From Pseudogracilibacillus sp. (GTDB lineage: Bacteria > Bacillota > Bacilli > Bacillales > Amphibacillaceae): 64,000 bases of DNA. Shown here piece by piece: positions 46,287 through 55,129 of the stretch. A model generated the notes under the pieces. The model saw only the letters and a list, made by a program, of their open reading frames with translations. It was not told the DNA's origin and searched no databases. Position 1 is the first letter of the stretch. Each line of letters opens with the position of its first letter. Made by a program: the position numbers and the translations under genes. The stretch lies in NCBI GenBank assembly GCA_026169815.1, contig JAPFDT010000044.1, positions 1 to 64,000 on the forward strand, read 5' to 3'.

Positions 46287-46308
46287 TATTATTTCCCGGG
46301 TAATAATA
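46287..46308. repeat. 22-bp palindrome centred on CCCGGG
   Basis: TATTATTTCCCGGGTAATAATA is self-complementary except for one position pair. It lies between the ABC exporter stop and the XRE gene, in the likely XRE promoter region. No T-run on the side needed for a terminator of the exporter gene. Confidence 0.45.
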
Positions 46309-46333
46309 GTTTTTCGAGTCTTTTCGAGTTTTT

Positions 46334-48070
46334 TTATCGTAATTGAATGTCGTGTAAATGTGAAAATAATCCGCCTTGTTGTAATAATTCATCATGGGTT
46401 CCTTGTTCAACAATTCCCTCTTTTGTAACGACCATAATTCGATCTGCATGTTTAATTGTTGCTAAACGGTGGGCAATAATTAATGTCGTTCGATCTTTTG
46501 CTAAGTTGAGTAACGCTTCTTGGATAATTGCTTCTGTTTCAGTGTCCAATGCAGAAGTCGCTTCATCTAAAATTAAAATAGGTGGATTTTTTAAAAACAT
46601 ACGCGCAATAGCAATACGTTGTTTCTGTCCTCCAGATAACTTCAAGCCACGCTCCCCTACTTGTGTTTCATAGCCATATGGCAGTTCAGCAATAAAGTCT
46701 TCCATATGCGCTAATTTTGCCGCCTCTTCGATTTCGCCATTCGTTGCATCTAATTTACCGTAAGCGATATTTTCACGTAATGTTCCTGTAAATAAAAATA
46801 CATCCTGTTGCACGATACCGATTTGACTTCGTAATGAACGCATTGTCATATCCCGGACGTCCATTCCATCAATTGTAATGGCACCTTGTTGCACGTCATA
46901 GAACCTTGGAATAAGCGCGGAAATTGTCGTTTTTCCTGCACCTGATGGACCAACAAATGCAATCGTCTCGCCAGACTTCACATTAAAACTTAAATCATGT
47001 AACACAGGAGCTTGTGTCGTTTCATAAGAAAATGTGACGTCATTAAAGGCGATATTCCCATGTAATTTAGTAACATGTTTAGCATCTGAACGATCCTTCA
47101 CATCAGGTGATTTATCTAATAAGTCCATAAAACGTTTAAAACCTGCCATTCCTTTTGGATATAATTCCAGTAATGCTGTAATTTTTTCAATTGGACGGAA
47201 TAATACGTTCACATATAACACAAATGCAATTAACTCTCCGTACAATAATTCTCCATTATAACTTAACCATGCTCCGTACACTAACACCGCTAACGTAACA
47301 AAGCGCATTAACATATAGATGTTCGCACTAACAAACGCCATTACTCGATAAGCGCCGAGTTTCGATTTCCTGAAAATATAGTTATTCTCAGTGAAACGGT
47401 TCATTTCATACGTTTCATTCGTAAATGATTGAACAACACGCGCTCCTGAAACAGCATCTTCTATTCGAGCATTTACACCGGCAATATTTTCATACATATT
47501 TGTCCATGCTTGGCTCATTTTAATATTACTGTATGCCATAAAGAAGATTAAAATCGGTACCATAATTAAAATAATAAGTGCGAGTTTAACATTTATCGTA
47601 AACATAATCCAAAACGCCCCGATAAAGGTCATCACAGCAATAAATAAATCTTCAGGGCCATGGTGAGCGAGTTCTCCTATTTCAAATAAGTCATTCGTGA
47701 TCCGGCTCATAATATGACCTGTTTTCGTATTATCAAAAAACCGAAACGATTGTTTTTGTACGTGTTGAAATAACTCTTCACGCATATCTGTTTCGATATT
47801 TAATCCTAATTTATGTCCCCAATATGTCACGACATATTGTAAAAATGTACTTAGTAAGTAAATGAGAAATAAGCCAACACCTACTTGGGTAATTAAACTC
47901 CAGTTATTACCTGGAAGTAAATCATCAATAAACCACTGGACTGCGACAGGAAATGCTAATTCCAAAATAGCGACAATAATCGCACTCGTAAAATCGACAA
48001 TAAACAAGCGCTTATGTGGTTTATAGTAAGAGAAAAAACGTCGTATCAATTCAGTCACCCTTTCCATCAT
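46334..48070 (-). CDS. ABC exporter (fused permease-ATPase), YgaD-like
   Basis: A 578-aa half-size type IV ABC exporter. Six membrane helices (about 20-310) precede the nucleotide-binding domain with Walker A GPSGAGKTT, Q-loop IGIVQQDVFLFTGT, signature LSGGQKQRIAIARMF, Walker B ILILDEATSALD and the switch His IAHRLAT. It acts as a homodimer for drugs or lipids; substrate unknown. Similar to B. subtilis YgaD from memory. The start at 48070 is uncertain: a TTG about 21 bases downstream has GGAAAGGG at better spacing and matches the N-terminus of YgaD-type proteins. Confidence 0.9.
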   Translation of the reverse strand: MMERVTELIRRFFSYYKPHKRLFIVDFTSAIIVAILELAFPVAVQWFIDDLLPGNNWSLITQVGVGLFLIYLLSTFLQYVVTYWGHKLGLNIETDMREELFQHVQKQSFRFFDNTKTGHIMSRITNDLFEIGELAHHGPEDLFIAVMTFIGAFWIMFTINVKLALIILIMVPILIFFMAYSNIKMSQAWTNMYENIAGVNARIEDAVSGARVVQSFTNETYEMNRFTENNYIFRKSKLGAYRVMAFVSANIYMLMRFVTLAVLVYGAWLSYNGELLYGELIAFVLYVNVLFRPIEKITALLELYPKGMAGFKRFMDLLDKSPDVKDRSDAKHVTKLHGNIAFNDVTFSYETTQAPVLHDLSFNVKSGETIAFVGPSGAGKTTISALIPRFYDVQQGAITIDGMDVRDMTMRSLRSQIGIVQQDVFLFTGTLRENIAYGKLDATNGEIEEAAKLAHMEDFIAELPYGYETQVGERGLKLSGGQKQRIAIARMFLKNPPILILDEATSALDTETEAIIQEALLNLAKDRTTLIIAHRLATIKHADRIMVVTKEGIVEQGTHDELLQQGGLFSHLHDIQLR

Positions 48071-48193
48071 CTTCCACGATTATAAGGTAATTTTTTCTGT
48101 AGCGCAAAAATGAGAATAAATAATTGGAAAATAATCAATTTTTTCTTATAATGGGAGAGTTGGATTTATTTGTAGCTCGTAGGAGGGTTTAAG

Positions 48194-49711
48194 TTGAAGA
48201 AAAAAGGATTGTTGCAACGATCCTTAGATAGAATAGAAACAATCGGAAACAAACTACCACATCCGGTTACTCTATTTGCTATGTTAGCGTTGCTCGTACT
48301 CATTCTTTCAGCCGTTATCTCACAATTCGGAGTTTCTGTGGAACATCCTGGTGAAGATGGAGAAATGGTTGAAGTTCATAATTTATTAAACAAGGAAGGA
48401 ATACAATATATTTTCACATCGATTACTGACAATTTTATCAATTTCGCTCCACTTGGAATTGTTTTAGTAACGATGTTAGGTATTGGTCTTGCGGAAAGTA
48501 CAGGATTAATTAGTGCGATCTTACGTGGATTCGTCTTATTTATTCCTAAATCACTCATTACAGCCGGACTCGTTTTCGCTGGGATTATGTCGAGTGTTGC
48601 TTCAGATGCAGGATATGTTGTATTACCTCCACTCGGTGCTGTTATTTTCGCTGGGTTAGGACGTCATCCGTTAGCAGGACTTGCTGCAGCATTTGCCGGA
48701 GTATCAGGGGGATTCAGTGCGAATTTAATTTTAACATCGCTTGATCCATTATTAGCTGGTATGACGACAGATGCCGCGACGATGATTGACCCTGCTTATG
48801 CAGATTCCATGAACGTTGCAATGAATTTTTACTTTAATATCGTTTCCGTATTTTTATTAACACTTGTTGGAGCATTCGTTACAGAAAAAATTATCGAACC
48901 ACGACTTGGCGCATACACTGGTGTATATAAAGAAAAGTTAGAAGGTTTACAACCAATTGAAAGAAAAGGATTAATTTGGGCGACGATTTCAATCGTTCTA
49001 ACAATCATTGCTATCGCGCTATTAATCGTTCCAGGAAACGCACCATTGCGTGGAGATGAAGGGGAAATTATCCAATCACCATTTATGGATTCCCTCGTAC
49101 CAATTATTGCGGTCCTCTTTTTCGTACCGGGACTCGTCTATGGTTACATTACAAAAACGATTAAAAATGATAAAGATGTTGCCGATTCCTTATCAAAAAC
49201 GATGGGAACAATGGGGACATTTATCGTCTTAGCTTTCGCAGCAGGACAATTTGTGGCTTTTTTCGCTGAAAGTAATATGGGAGTCGTCGTCGGAGTACTA
49301 GGAGCTAACTTTTTAGAAAAGATTAGTTTAACAGGTATTCCATTATTACTCGTATTCATTATTATTTGTGCGTTTATTAACTTATTTATCGGTAGTGCTT
49401 CTGCCAAATGGGCAATGATGGCACCAATTTTTGTTCCGATTATGATGCAGTTAGGCTATTCACCAGAATTAACTCAAGTCGCTTACCGAATCGCTGACTC
49501 ATCAACAAATATGATCACACCATTAATGACATATTTCGCATTAATTATTGCCTTTGCGCAAAAATATGACAAGAAAATGGGAATTGGAACGATGATTTCC
49601 GTTATGATTCCATATTCGATGTTTTTCCTTATCTCATGGACAATCGTGCTAATCGTTTGGATTTTAATAGGCGTCGATTTAGGACCAGGCGCACCGATTT
49701 TTTATCCATAA
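48194..49711 (+). CDS. AbgT-family transporter
   Basis: A 505-aa transporter with about 11-13 helices. HPVTLFAMLALLVLILSA at the N-terminus, GIMSSVASDAGYVVLPPLGA and GSASAKWAMMAPIFVPIMM are the family's hallmarks. The AbgT family imports p-aminobenzoyl-glutamate or exports sulfonamides. TTG start at 48194 after AGGAGGG. Divergent from the ABC exporter; single-gene unit. Confidence 0.9.
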   Translation: MKKKGLLQRSLDRIETIGNKLPHPVTLFAMLALLVLILSAVISQFGVSVEHPGEDGEMVEVHNLLNKEGIQYIFTSITDNFINFAPLGIVLVTMLGIGLAESTGLISAILRGFVLFIPKSLITAGLVFAGIMSSVASDAGYVVLPPLGAVIFAGLGRHPLAGLAAAFAGVSGGFSANLILTSLDPLLAGMTTDAATMIDPAYADSMNVAMNFYFNIVSVFLLTLVGAFVTEKIIEPRLGAYTGVYKEKLEGLQPIERKGLIWATISIVLTIIAIALLIVPGNAPLRGDEGEIIQSPFMDSLVPIIAVLFFVPGLVYGYITKTIKNDKDVADSLSKTMGTMGTFIVLAFAAGQFVAFFAESNMGVVVGVLGANFLEKISLTGIPLLLVFIIICAFINLFIGSASAKWAMMAPIFVPIMMQLGYSPELTQVAYRIADSSTNMITPLMTYFALIIAFAQKYDKKMGIGTMISVMIPYSMFFLISWTIVLIVWILIGVDLGPGAPIFYP

Positions 49712-49717
49712 ATAGTA

Positions 49718-49763
49718 AAATCCTAAGAATCTAGCTATATGGCTTGGTTCTTAGGATTTTTTT
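49718..49763 (+). terminator. Terminator after abgT-like gene
   Basis: AAATCCTAAGAA pairs with TTCTTAGGATTT, followed by T-run. Confidence 0.85.
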
Positions 49764-49822
49764 GAGTAAAAGAGTTCGAGCAGACTTACCTTGTGCTGAA
49801 CGATTTTCTACACATTAATATG

Positions 49823-49854
49823 AAAAAACGATCTACTAACATAGTAGATCGTTT
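49823..49854 (-). terminator. Terminator after rhodanese gene
   Basis: AAACGATCTACT/AGTAGATCGTTT stem with a short loop and T6 on the minus strand. Confidence 0.85.
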
Positions 49855-49856
49855 CC

Positions 49857-50225
49857 TTAGGGTTCCCACGTGCTTATGCCACCTTGGACGTTCGCCAGTT
49901 TTTTGAAACCACGTCGTTTTAATCTTTTACATGCTTCATTACTACGCATTCCTGTCTGACAAATAACGACTACAGGTTTATCTTGGTCTAGTATTTTGGC
50001 TGCTTTACGAATTTCATTTAAAGGAACATTTGTAAAACCATGAACATGATATTGCTGATACATGCCAGGAGCACGTACATCGATAAATTGAATCTCTTTA
50101 TTTTGTAAAAGCTCTTTTAATTCTGGCGTGCGAATTTGCCTTACACCACGTGCAGGAACAATTTTCCAAAAAATGAACCCAACAAATAACAGTGTTACCA
50201 CTATATTAATGATTGTAAATGACAT
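49857..50225 (-). CDS. Membrane-anchored rhodanese
   Basis: A 122-aa protein. An N-terminal membrane helix (about 1-20) is followed by a rhodanese domain with catalytic loop CQTGMR. It is a sulfurtransferase or persulfide carrier; orientation to the membrane is unclear. It lies 23 bases downstream of the XRE-cupin gene and probably shares its transcript. Confidence 0.88.
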   Translation of the reverse strand: MSFTIINIVVTLLFVGFIFWKIVPARGVRQIRTPELKELLQNKEIQFIDVRAPGMYQQYHVHGFTNVPLNEIRKAAKILDQDKPVVVICQTGMRSNEACKRLKRRGFKKLANVQGGISTWEP

Positions 50226-50248
50226 CGTATCATTCCTTTATATAAAAA

Positions 50249-50803
50249 TTATCGATTAGACTCAATAAATAATGTGAGCACTTCTGCCCCTTTATTATCA
50301 ACCGGAATAAACAAATGTGGCTTTATCCCATTAAAATAAGCCGTATCTCCTTTTTCCATATAATGAGTATTGCCATCATACGACAACTCTATTGCCCCTG
50401 TTAAAACATAAATAAACTCATCATGAGAATGTGTGTACATTTCTTTTCGGACATTGACATCTTTGGGCGTAACATACACAATTGTCGGTTCTACTCCAGT
50501 ATATGGGGAGCGATTCGCTAACAATTCATAGGAATATCCCATATGAACATCGTCAACTTTTGCATGACGCTTCGTTTTTGGTAATAAGACGAGATCTTGT
50601 TCCGCCTTATCTTCTAATAACCATGATAACGGAACCTCAAGCGCATTAGAAATTTTCGACAGCGTGGCAATTGCTGAAGATGTTTGTCCATTTTCTATTT
50701 TTGACAAAAGACTTTTTGAAATATCACATGCATCGGCAATTTGTTGCTGTGTCTTTTTCTGTCGTAATCTTAATTGTTTAATTTTAATTCCAATATTGTC
50801 CAA
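50249..50803 (-). CDS. XRE-cupin transcriptional regulator
   Basis: A 184-aa regulator. HTH at residues ~6-60 (TQQQIADACDISKSLLSKIENG) and a C-terminal cupin (about 110-180: YTHSHDEFIYVLTG, MEKGDTAYFNG, HLFIPV) that would bind a small ligand. The target is unknown; the rhodanese gene is a likely partner. TTG start; the nearest GGAG is 14-15 bases upstream, so initiation may be weak. Confidence 0.85.
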   Translation of the reverse strand: MDNIGIKIKQLRLRQKKTQQQIADACDISKSLLSKIENGQTSSAIATLSKISNALEVPLSWLLEDKAEQDLVLLPKTKRHAKVDDVHMGYSYELLANRSPYTGVEPTIVYVTPKDVNVRKEMYTHSHDEFIYVLTGAIELSYDGNTHYMEKGDTAYFNGIKPHLFIPVDNKGAEVLTLFIESNR

Positions 50804-50916
50804 ACTAATCGAACTCCGCTCCCTTACTTCAACTAATCCTATATTCTATTTTATCACAATTCATGATGACAATGTAGTGAAGGAAATCGCGTCGAGTTCC
50901 GTACTAATAAAAAATT

Positions 50917-51064
50917 CAAGCAGAGAGGTTCCGAAAACGAGCAGAGAAGCCTTTTTTCGAGCAGGGATACGCTGAATCCGAGCGGCAGCACCTTTTCCGA
51001 GCATGAACACGCTGAATCCGAGCGACGGCACTCTTTTCCGAGCAAGGACATGACATAAACGAGC
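50917..51064. repeat. Phased CGAGC(A/G) repeat array, ~20.5-bp period
   Basis: CRAGC(A/G) occurs eight times, starting at 50917, 50938, 50958, 50979, 50998, 51019, 51039 and 51059 (spacings 21, 20, 21, 19, 21, 20, 20). The repeats alternate as half-units of a ~40-bp unit; ACGCTGAATCCGAGCG is repeated identically at 50969 and 51009. The array lies upstream of the XRE-cupin gene, past the mvaB terminator. It is richer in GC than its surroundings. Confidence 0.7.
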
Positions 51065-51076
51065 ACGCAATCCACT

Positions 51077-51119
51077 ACAAAAAAACATCATCACCTACTC
51101 TAGATGATGATGCTTTTTT
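51077..51119 (-). terminator. Terminator after mvaB
   Basis: CATCATCA/TGATGATG stem, with A7/T7 runs on both sides, at the mvaB stop codon. Confidence 0.8.
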
Positions 51120-52171
51120 TATGATTTATTTCTAAATTTGTCGTATTGATTTTTTAATTGATTTTTCAAAAACACATACACAATTTCACGTTTTCGCTGT
51201 GGGGCGAGTTCTAATTTTCCATTCGGTAACTCGGATCCTGCTGCTTGTTGTGTTTGTTCTTCGTATAAATCTAATTGGCTGTTAATATAAGAAAATGAGC
51301 GGCTTGGCAGTGGTTTATCTAATTTTTCTTGGATAAACATCGAAGCTTCTTGGACTTTTGCTTCATCAATACCTGTTTCAACATCTAATCCTTGTAATAA
51401 ATATAATAAATCATTTGTTGCAACATTTCCTGCTGCGCCTGGTGCGTATGGACATCCGCCTAGTCCACCTAAGGATGAATCAAAACGTGTAATTCCATAA
51501 TTCATCGCCGTCATAATGTTCGCAATTGCCATGCCTCGTGTATCATGAAAATGCATAATTATACTTTTATTTGGATAACGGTGTGTTACAGCATCTAACA
51601 GGGCTTCTACTTGCGCAGGAACGGCTGTACCAATCGTGTCACCTAATGATAAATCGTCGATGCCGAGTTCAAATAAGCGATCACATACGCGTAATACTGC
51701 ATCTATGTCTACTCTTCCTTCAAATGGACAATCAAAAACGGTCGACACATAACCAGTCACTCGTTTATTTTCTGCCTTCGCTGTTTCAATCACATTGCCA
51801 ATAACAGGGTAAGTAGCATTTATCGATTTATTAATATTATTACGATTATGCGTTTCACTTGCAGACATAAAAACAGATGCCATATCAATGCCCGCTTCTA
51901 ATGCATGTTCCAATCCCTTTTCATTTGGAATCAATGCCGAATACGTCACGTCGGGATTTCTTTCGATTCGTCTGCCTACCTCACGCGCATCCTTTAACGC
52001 GGGAATCCATCTCGGGTGTACAAAAGAAGAATACTCAATTTCTTTAATTCCTGTTTGTGACAACATATTAATCCATGCAACTTTATCATCTGTACTTATC
52101 CAATCGGCTTCATTTTGTAAGCCATCTCTCGGTCCAACTTCTTTAATTTGCACTTGTTTCGGCCAACGCAT
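51119..52171 (-). CDS. mvaB: Hydroxymethylglutaryl-CoA lyase
   Basis: A 350-aa HMGL-like TIM-barrel enzyme that splits HMG-CoA to acetoacetate and acetyl-CoA in leucine degradation. Seen: EVGPRDGLQNE (catalytic Arg-Asp), SLGDTIGTAVP, HFHDTRGMA (metal His), and the loop GLGGCPYAPGAAGNVATND with catalytic Cys. It has a ~50-residue C-terminal extension rich in Gln/Lys beyond the usual ~300 residues. Strong RBS GAGGAGGG. Consensus promoter and palindromic operator upstream. No other leucine-degradation genes adjoin. Confidence 0.92.
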   Translation of the reverse strand: MRWPKQVQIKEVGPRDGLQNEADWISTDDKVAWINMLSQTGIKEIEYSSFVHPRWIPALKDAREVGRRIERNPDVTYSALIPNEKGLEHALEAGIDMASVFMSASETHNRNNINKSINATYPVIGNVIETAKAENKRVTGYVSTVFDCPFEGRVDIDAVLRVCDRLFELGIDDLSLGDTIGTAVPAQVEALLDAVTHRYPNKSIIMHFHDTRGMAIANIMTAMNYGITRFDSSLGGLGGCPYAPGAAGNVATNDLLYLLQGLDVETGIDEAKVQEASMFIQEKLDKPLPSRSFSYINSQLDLYEEQTQQAAGSELPNGKLELAPQRKREIVYVFLKNQLKNQYDKFRNKS

Positions 52172-52214
52172 GACATTCCCTCCTCAAATTCGGTTTTTTG
52201 CTAATTTTCTGTAT

Positions 52215-52232
52215 AGTAAACAGATGTTTACT
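52215..52232. promoter_or_regulatory. Palindromic operator upstream of mvaB
   Basis: AGTAAACAGATGTTTACT, 8-bp perfect arms around a 2-base centre, about 23 bases downstream of the -10. The form suits a TetR-type repressor that blocks transcription. Confidence 0.6.
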
Positions 52233-52254
52233 TCCGTTCAACCTTGTTGAATCA

Positions 52255-52284
52255 ATTATACCGGGAGAATGTTTGTCTTGTCAA
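52255..52284 (-). promoter_or_regulatory. Consensus SigA promoter of mvaB
   Basis: Minus strand TTGACA - 18 bases - TATAAT, full match in both hexamers. Confidence 0.75.
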
Positions 52285-52333
52285 TGCTCTTTCATGGTTT
52301 TTACTTCATTAAAAATTCCCTCATCCCTTTTAC

Positions 52334-54727
52334 TTACTCATCATCCGCTTCTGATTCTGCTTCCTTTTCTTCTTGTTCTTTTTTCTCTCGTTCCTCTTGT
52401 TCTTGCTTCTCTTTCTCCTCCTGGCGTTTACGCTCTTCTGCTTCTTTTCTTTCCTTCTCTTCCTTTTCCTTACGCTCTTTCTCTGCTTTCTCTTTCTGCT
52501 CTTTTTCCTTCTTCTCCTTTTCTTTTTCTTTCTTTTCCTTCTCTTCTTTCTCTTTTTTCTTCTGTTTCTCTTCCTCCTTCTCTTTCTTTTCCTTTTCTTC
52601 TTGCTCCTTTTTCTCTTTCTTCTCTTTCTCCTTCTTCTCTTTCTCTTCCTTCTCGCGTTTTTCTTTTTCCTCTTTCTCCTTAGCTTCCCTTGCCTTTCGC
52701 TCTTGCGCTCGCTGGGCGTCATGTTCTTCATCTGTACCTTTTATAAAAAGCTCAGAACCTGATTTCCGCACACTATCTGGCATCTTAAAGTCGTCCATGT
52801 CTGGACTCGACAATTGCGCAATAATTTCTTTAAATAAAATTTTTGCAATATGTTGTGTACCATCTTCACGCATATATTGTAAATTTCCATCTTCATCTTT
52901 TAAAGAAGGATATCCCGTCCAAATCGCTAAAGAATATTGTGGCGTATAACCGACAAACCATGAACCAGCTAAAGCGTTCGTCATATTATATTGCTCTAAA
53001 GTCTCCTGTGCAAAATTGGTCGTTCCTGTTTTTCCTGCTATCGGTAAACCTGGTATATTTACTTGCGTTCCTGTTCCACTTGTCACAACTGTTTTCAACA
53101 TATCCGTTACCATATAAGCAGTGTAATCATGCATGACCGGTTTTGCATCTGAATCATCCCTCTTCCATTCTTCACCATCTGGAAAAACAATCTTTTCAAC
53201 GGCAAATGGCTCCGTATATACCCCTTCATTTCCAAATGCTGCATATGCGCCTGCCATTTCTAAAGGGGAAGCCCCGTTCACACCACCAATCGCAGCTGAC
53301 TCAACAAACGGATCAAGTTCAATACCTAAATCTACGGCAAACTCCTCCACTTTATCAGCACCAACATTTTGAAAAAGTTTTAATGTTGGAATATTTCGTG
53401 ACCATTGTAATGCTTCACGCATCGTTATTTCTCCCCAATGATTATGGTCCCAATTTCTTAATGGTGTGCCGTCACTATAAGCATATTCCTCATCATTTAT
53501 CATATGGGCAGTCGACCATTTCAAATATTCAATCGCTGGACCATAACTTAATATCGGTTTAATCGTCGAACCAGGCTGGTGTCGCACTTTAGAACCATAA
53601 TTAATATCTTTAATTGATGTAAAATTACGACCACCACCAATAGCCTTTATCGCACCTGTTTTCGTATCGATTAATGCAATACCCGTTTCAAAATTATCAT
53701 CAGGATAAGCGATATTTTCCGAATGCAACAATTCATCAACTAATTCTTGTGCTTCCGCATTCGCTGTCGTATAGATTTTTAATCCACCTTGATAAAATTC
53801 CTCTTCTGTAATTACTTCTTGTTCATTCACTAATTGATGAAAAACTGTATCGATAAACGCACTATAAGGTGTTTTATTTTCTTGACTACTTTTCTCTTCA
53901 ACGATAATATCCTCAATCGCCTTTTCCTTCGCTTTGTCTGCCTCATCCTCTGTAATGACATGATTCGCTACCATAGCATTTAACACTTGATTACGACGAT
54001 TTTCAGCACGTTCAGGATCTTTAAAAGGATTATCTGCACTCGGCGCATTCGGCAATCCAACAAGTAGCGCTGTTTGTGATAAATCTAAATCGGTTATATC
54101 TTTATCAAAATATGACTTTGCTGCTGTATTAATTCCATAAGCACCATTCCCAAAGTAAACATTATTCAAATACATTTCGAGAATGTCATCTTTTGAATAC
54201 TCTCTCTCCATATTTAACGCAAGCCACGCTTCTTGTACCTTCCTAGTTAACGTTTTTTCCGATGTTAACACACTACGCTTAATGACTTGTTGCGTAATGG
54301 TCGAACCACCTTCTACACCCCAACCATGCTTAATATTCTTTATCGCAGCTGATGTAATCCGTTTATAATCAACACCTGGATGATCATAAAAGCGTTTATC
54401 TTCTATTGATACAAGTGCATCTATTACTTCATCTGGCACGTCCTCGATTTTCACTTGTGTTCGATTTTCCTCTTCAAATATTGTTCCGATCAATTCCTCA
54501 TCTTCATTATAAATTTGACTAGATAACGGCGTCTTGAAATCCTCTGCTGTTAATTTCGGCGCATCAATAATAATTTTCACTAAAACTGCTCCAACTACAA
54601 TTACCGCAAGCATTACCAAAAAGGTTATAACGAGCAAAATTCGTTTTATCCACGACTTTTTCTTAGGTGCTTTCTTTTTACGTGCTGCTTCTTTCTGTTC
54701 TCTTCGTGACATAATCTTTTTTGTCAT
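52334..54727 (-). CDS. ponA: Class A penicillin-binding protein (PBP1A) with Lys/Glu tail
   Basis: A 797-aa bifunctional peptidoglycan synthase. Basic cytoplasmic start, one membrane helix (about 27-52), glycosyltransferase domain (EDKRFYDHPGVDYKRI, GGSTITQQVIK, YLNNVYFGNGAYGI) and transpeptidase domain with active-site GSTIKP, SRN and KTGTT. After about residue 675 the protein ends in ~120 residues made almost only of Lys, Glu, Arg and Gln, predicted to be a long charged helix on the outer face of the membrane. Its coding strand is a polypurine tract of ~350 bases. The RBS is GGTGGTGGAG. Single-gene unit upstream of mvaB. Confidence 0.93.
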   Translation of the reverse strand: MTKKIMSRREQKEAARKKKAPKKKSWIKRILLVITFLVMLAVIVVGAVLVKIIIDAPKLTAEDFKTPLSSQIYNEDEELIGTIFEEENRTQVKIEDVPDEVIDALVSIEDKRFYDHPGVDYKRITSAAIKNIKHGWGVEGGSTITQQVIKRSVLTSEKTLTRKVQEAWLALNMEREYSKDDILEMYLNNVYFGNGAYGINTAAKSYFDKDITDLDLSQTALLVGLPNAPSADNPFKDPERAENRRNQVLNAMVANHVITEDEADKAKEKAIEDIIVEEKSSQENKTPYSAFIDTVFHQLVNEQEVITEEEFYQGGLKIYTTANAEAQELVDELLHSENIAYPDDNFETGIALIDTKTGAIKAIGGGRNFTSIKDINYGSKVRHQPGSTIKPILSYGPAIEYLKWSTAHMINDEEYAYSDGTPLRNWDHNHWGEITMREALQWSRNIPTLKLFQNVGADKVEEFAVDLGIELDPFVESAAIGGVNGASPLEMAGAYAAFGNEGVYTEPFAVEKIVFPDGEEWKRDDSDAKPVMHDYTAYMVTDMLKTVVTSGTGTQVNIPGLPIAGKTGTTNFAQETLEQYNMTNALAGSWFVGYTPQYSLAIWTGYPSLKDEDGNLQYMREDGTQHIAKILFKEIIAQLSSPDMDDFKMPDSVRKSGSELFIKGTDEEHDAQRAQERKAREAKEKEEKEKREKEEKEKKEKEKKEKKEQEEKEKKEKEEEKQKKKEKEEKEKKEKEKEKKEKEQKEKAEKERKEKEEKERKEAEERKRQEEKEKQEQEEREKKEQEEKEAESEADDE

Positions 54728-54752
54728 TCTATCTCCACCACCTTTATGATAA

Positions 54753-54779
54753 AAAAAGAGCTCCTAAAAAAGGAGTCTA
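54753..54779 (-). terminator. Terminator-like hairpin in ponA leader
   Basis: On the minus strand GACTCCT...AGGAGCTC forms a short stem (one bulge) followed by eight T, then 25 bases to the ponA ATG. It could be an attenuator or the end of an upstream transcript. The stem is short, so confidence is modest. Confidence 0.4.
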
Positions 54780-55086
54780 CTGTTAGCAATCTATCAAACT
54801 TGTATATACTGTCTTATCTCCTTAAAGAACTTTAAAATAACGGAATAATCGTTAAAAATAGACTGTTGTATTTATTACCCGCTACACTACGCAATAAAAC
54901 ATCATCGCATAAAACGTTGATTAAAAAAATATCTACAATGAAATCAATCACCTATCACTATTATACACCTTTAGTGGCTTTAATTCCTCTATGATTATGA
55001 CATTAAAGCAACAAGAAACTAACATGCTTCGGTTATATTCATGTTTTCTAATGAACTTTACCTATGTATAATTAATTCGTCAAAAT
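54780..55086. other. Intergenic region ponA / adhesin
   Basis: About 300 AT-rich bases with no coding frame, RNA or repeat that I recognise. It should hold the ponA promoter. Confidence 0.4.
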
Positions 55087-55123
55087 AAAAACTTCGACAC
55101 ACTATATAAGTATGTCGAAGTTT
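55087..55123 (-). terminator. Terminator after adhesin gene
   Basis: AAACTTCGACA/TGTCGAAGTTT stem and T-run on the minus strand, just after the adhesin stop. Confidence 0.85.
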
Positions 55124-55129
55124 GTGTAA

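Noticed and set aside
50917-51064. CRISPR array
   Set aside because: Repeats are only 6-18 bases long, the spacing is ~14 bases of related sequence, and there are no cas genes in the window.
50854-51094. Small Cys/Ser-rich proteins read on the minus strand through the CGAGC array
   Set aside because: Several overlapping frames are open because of the repeat period. None has a convincing RBS or a recognisable domain.
52269-52949. Ser/Phe- and Leu/Phe-rich frames on the plus strand opposite the ponA tail
   Set aside because: These are antisense shadows of the polypurine Lys/Glu codons. Composition is an artefact of the tract.
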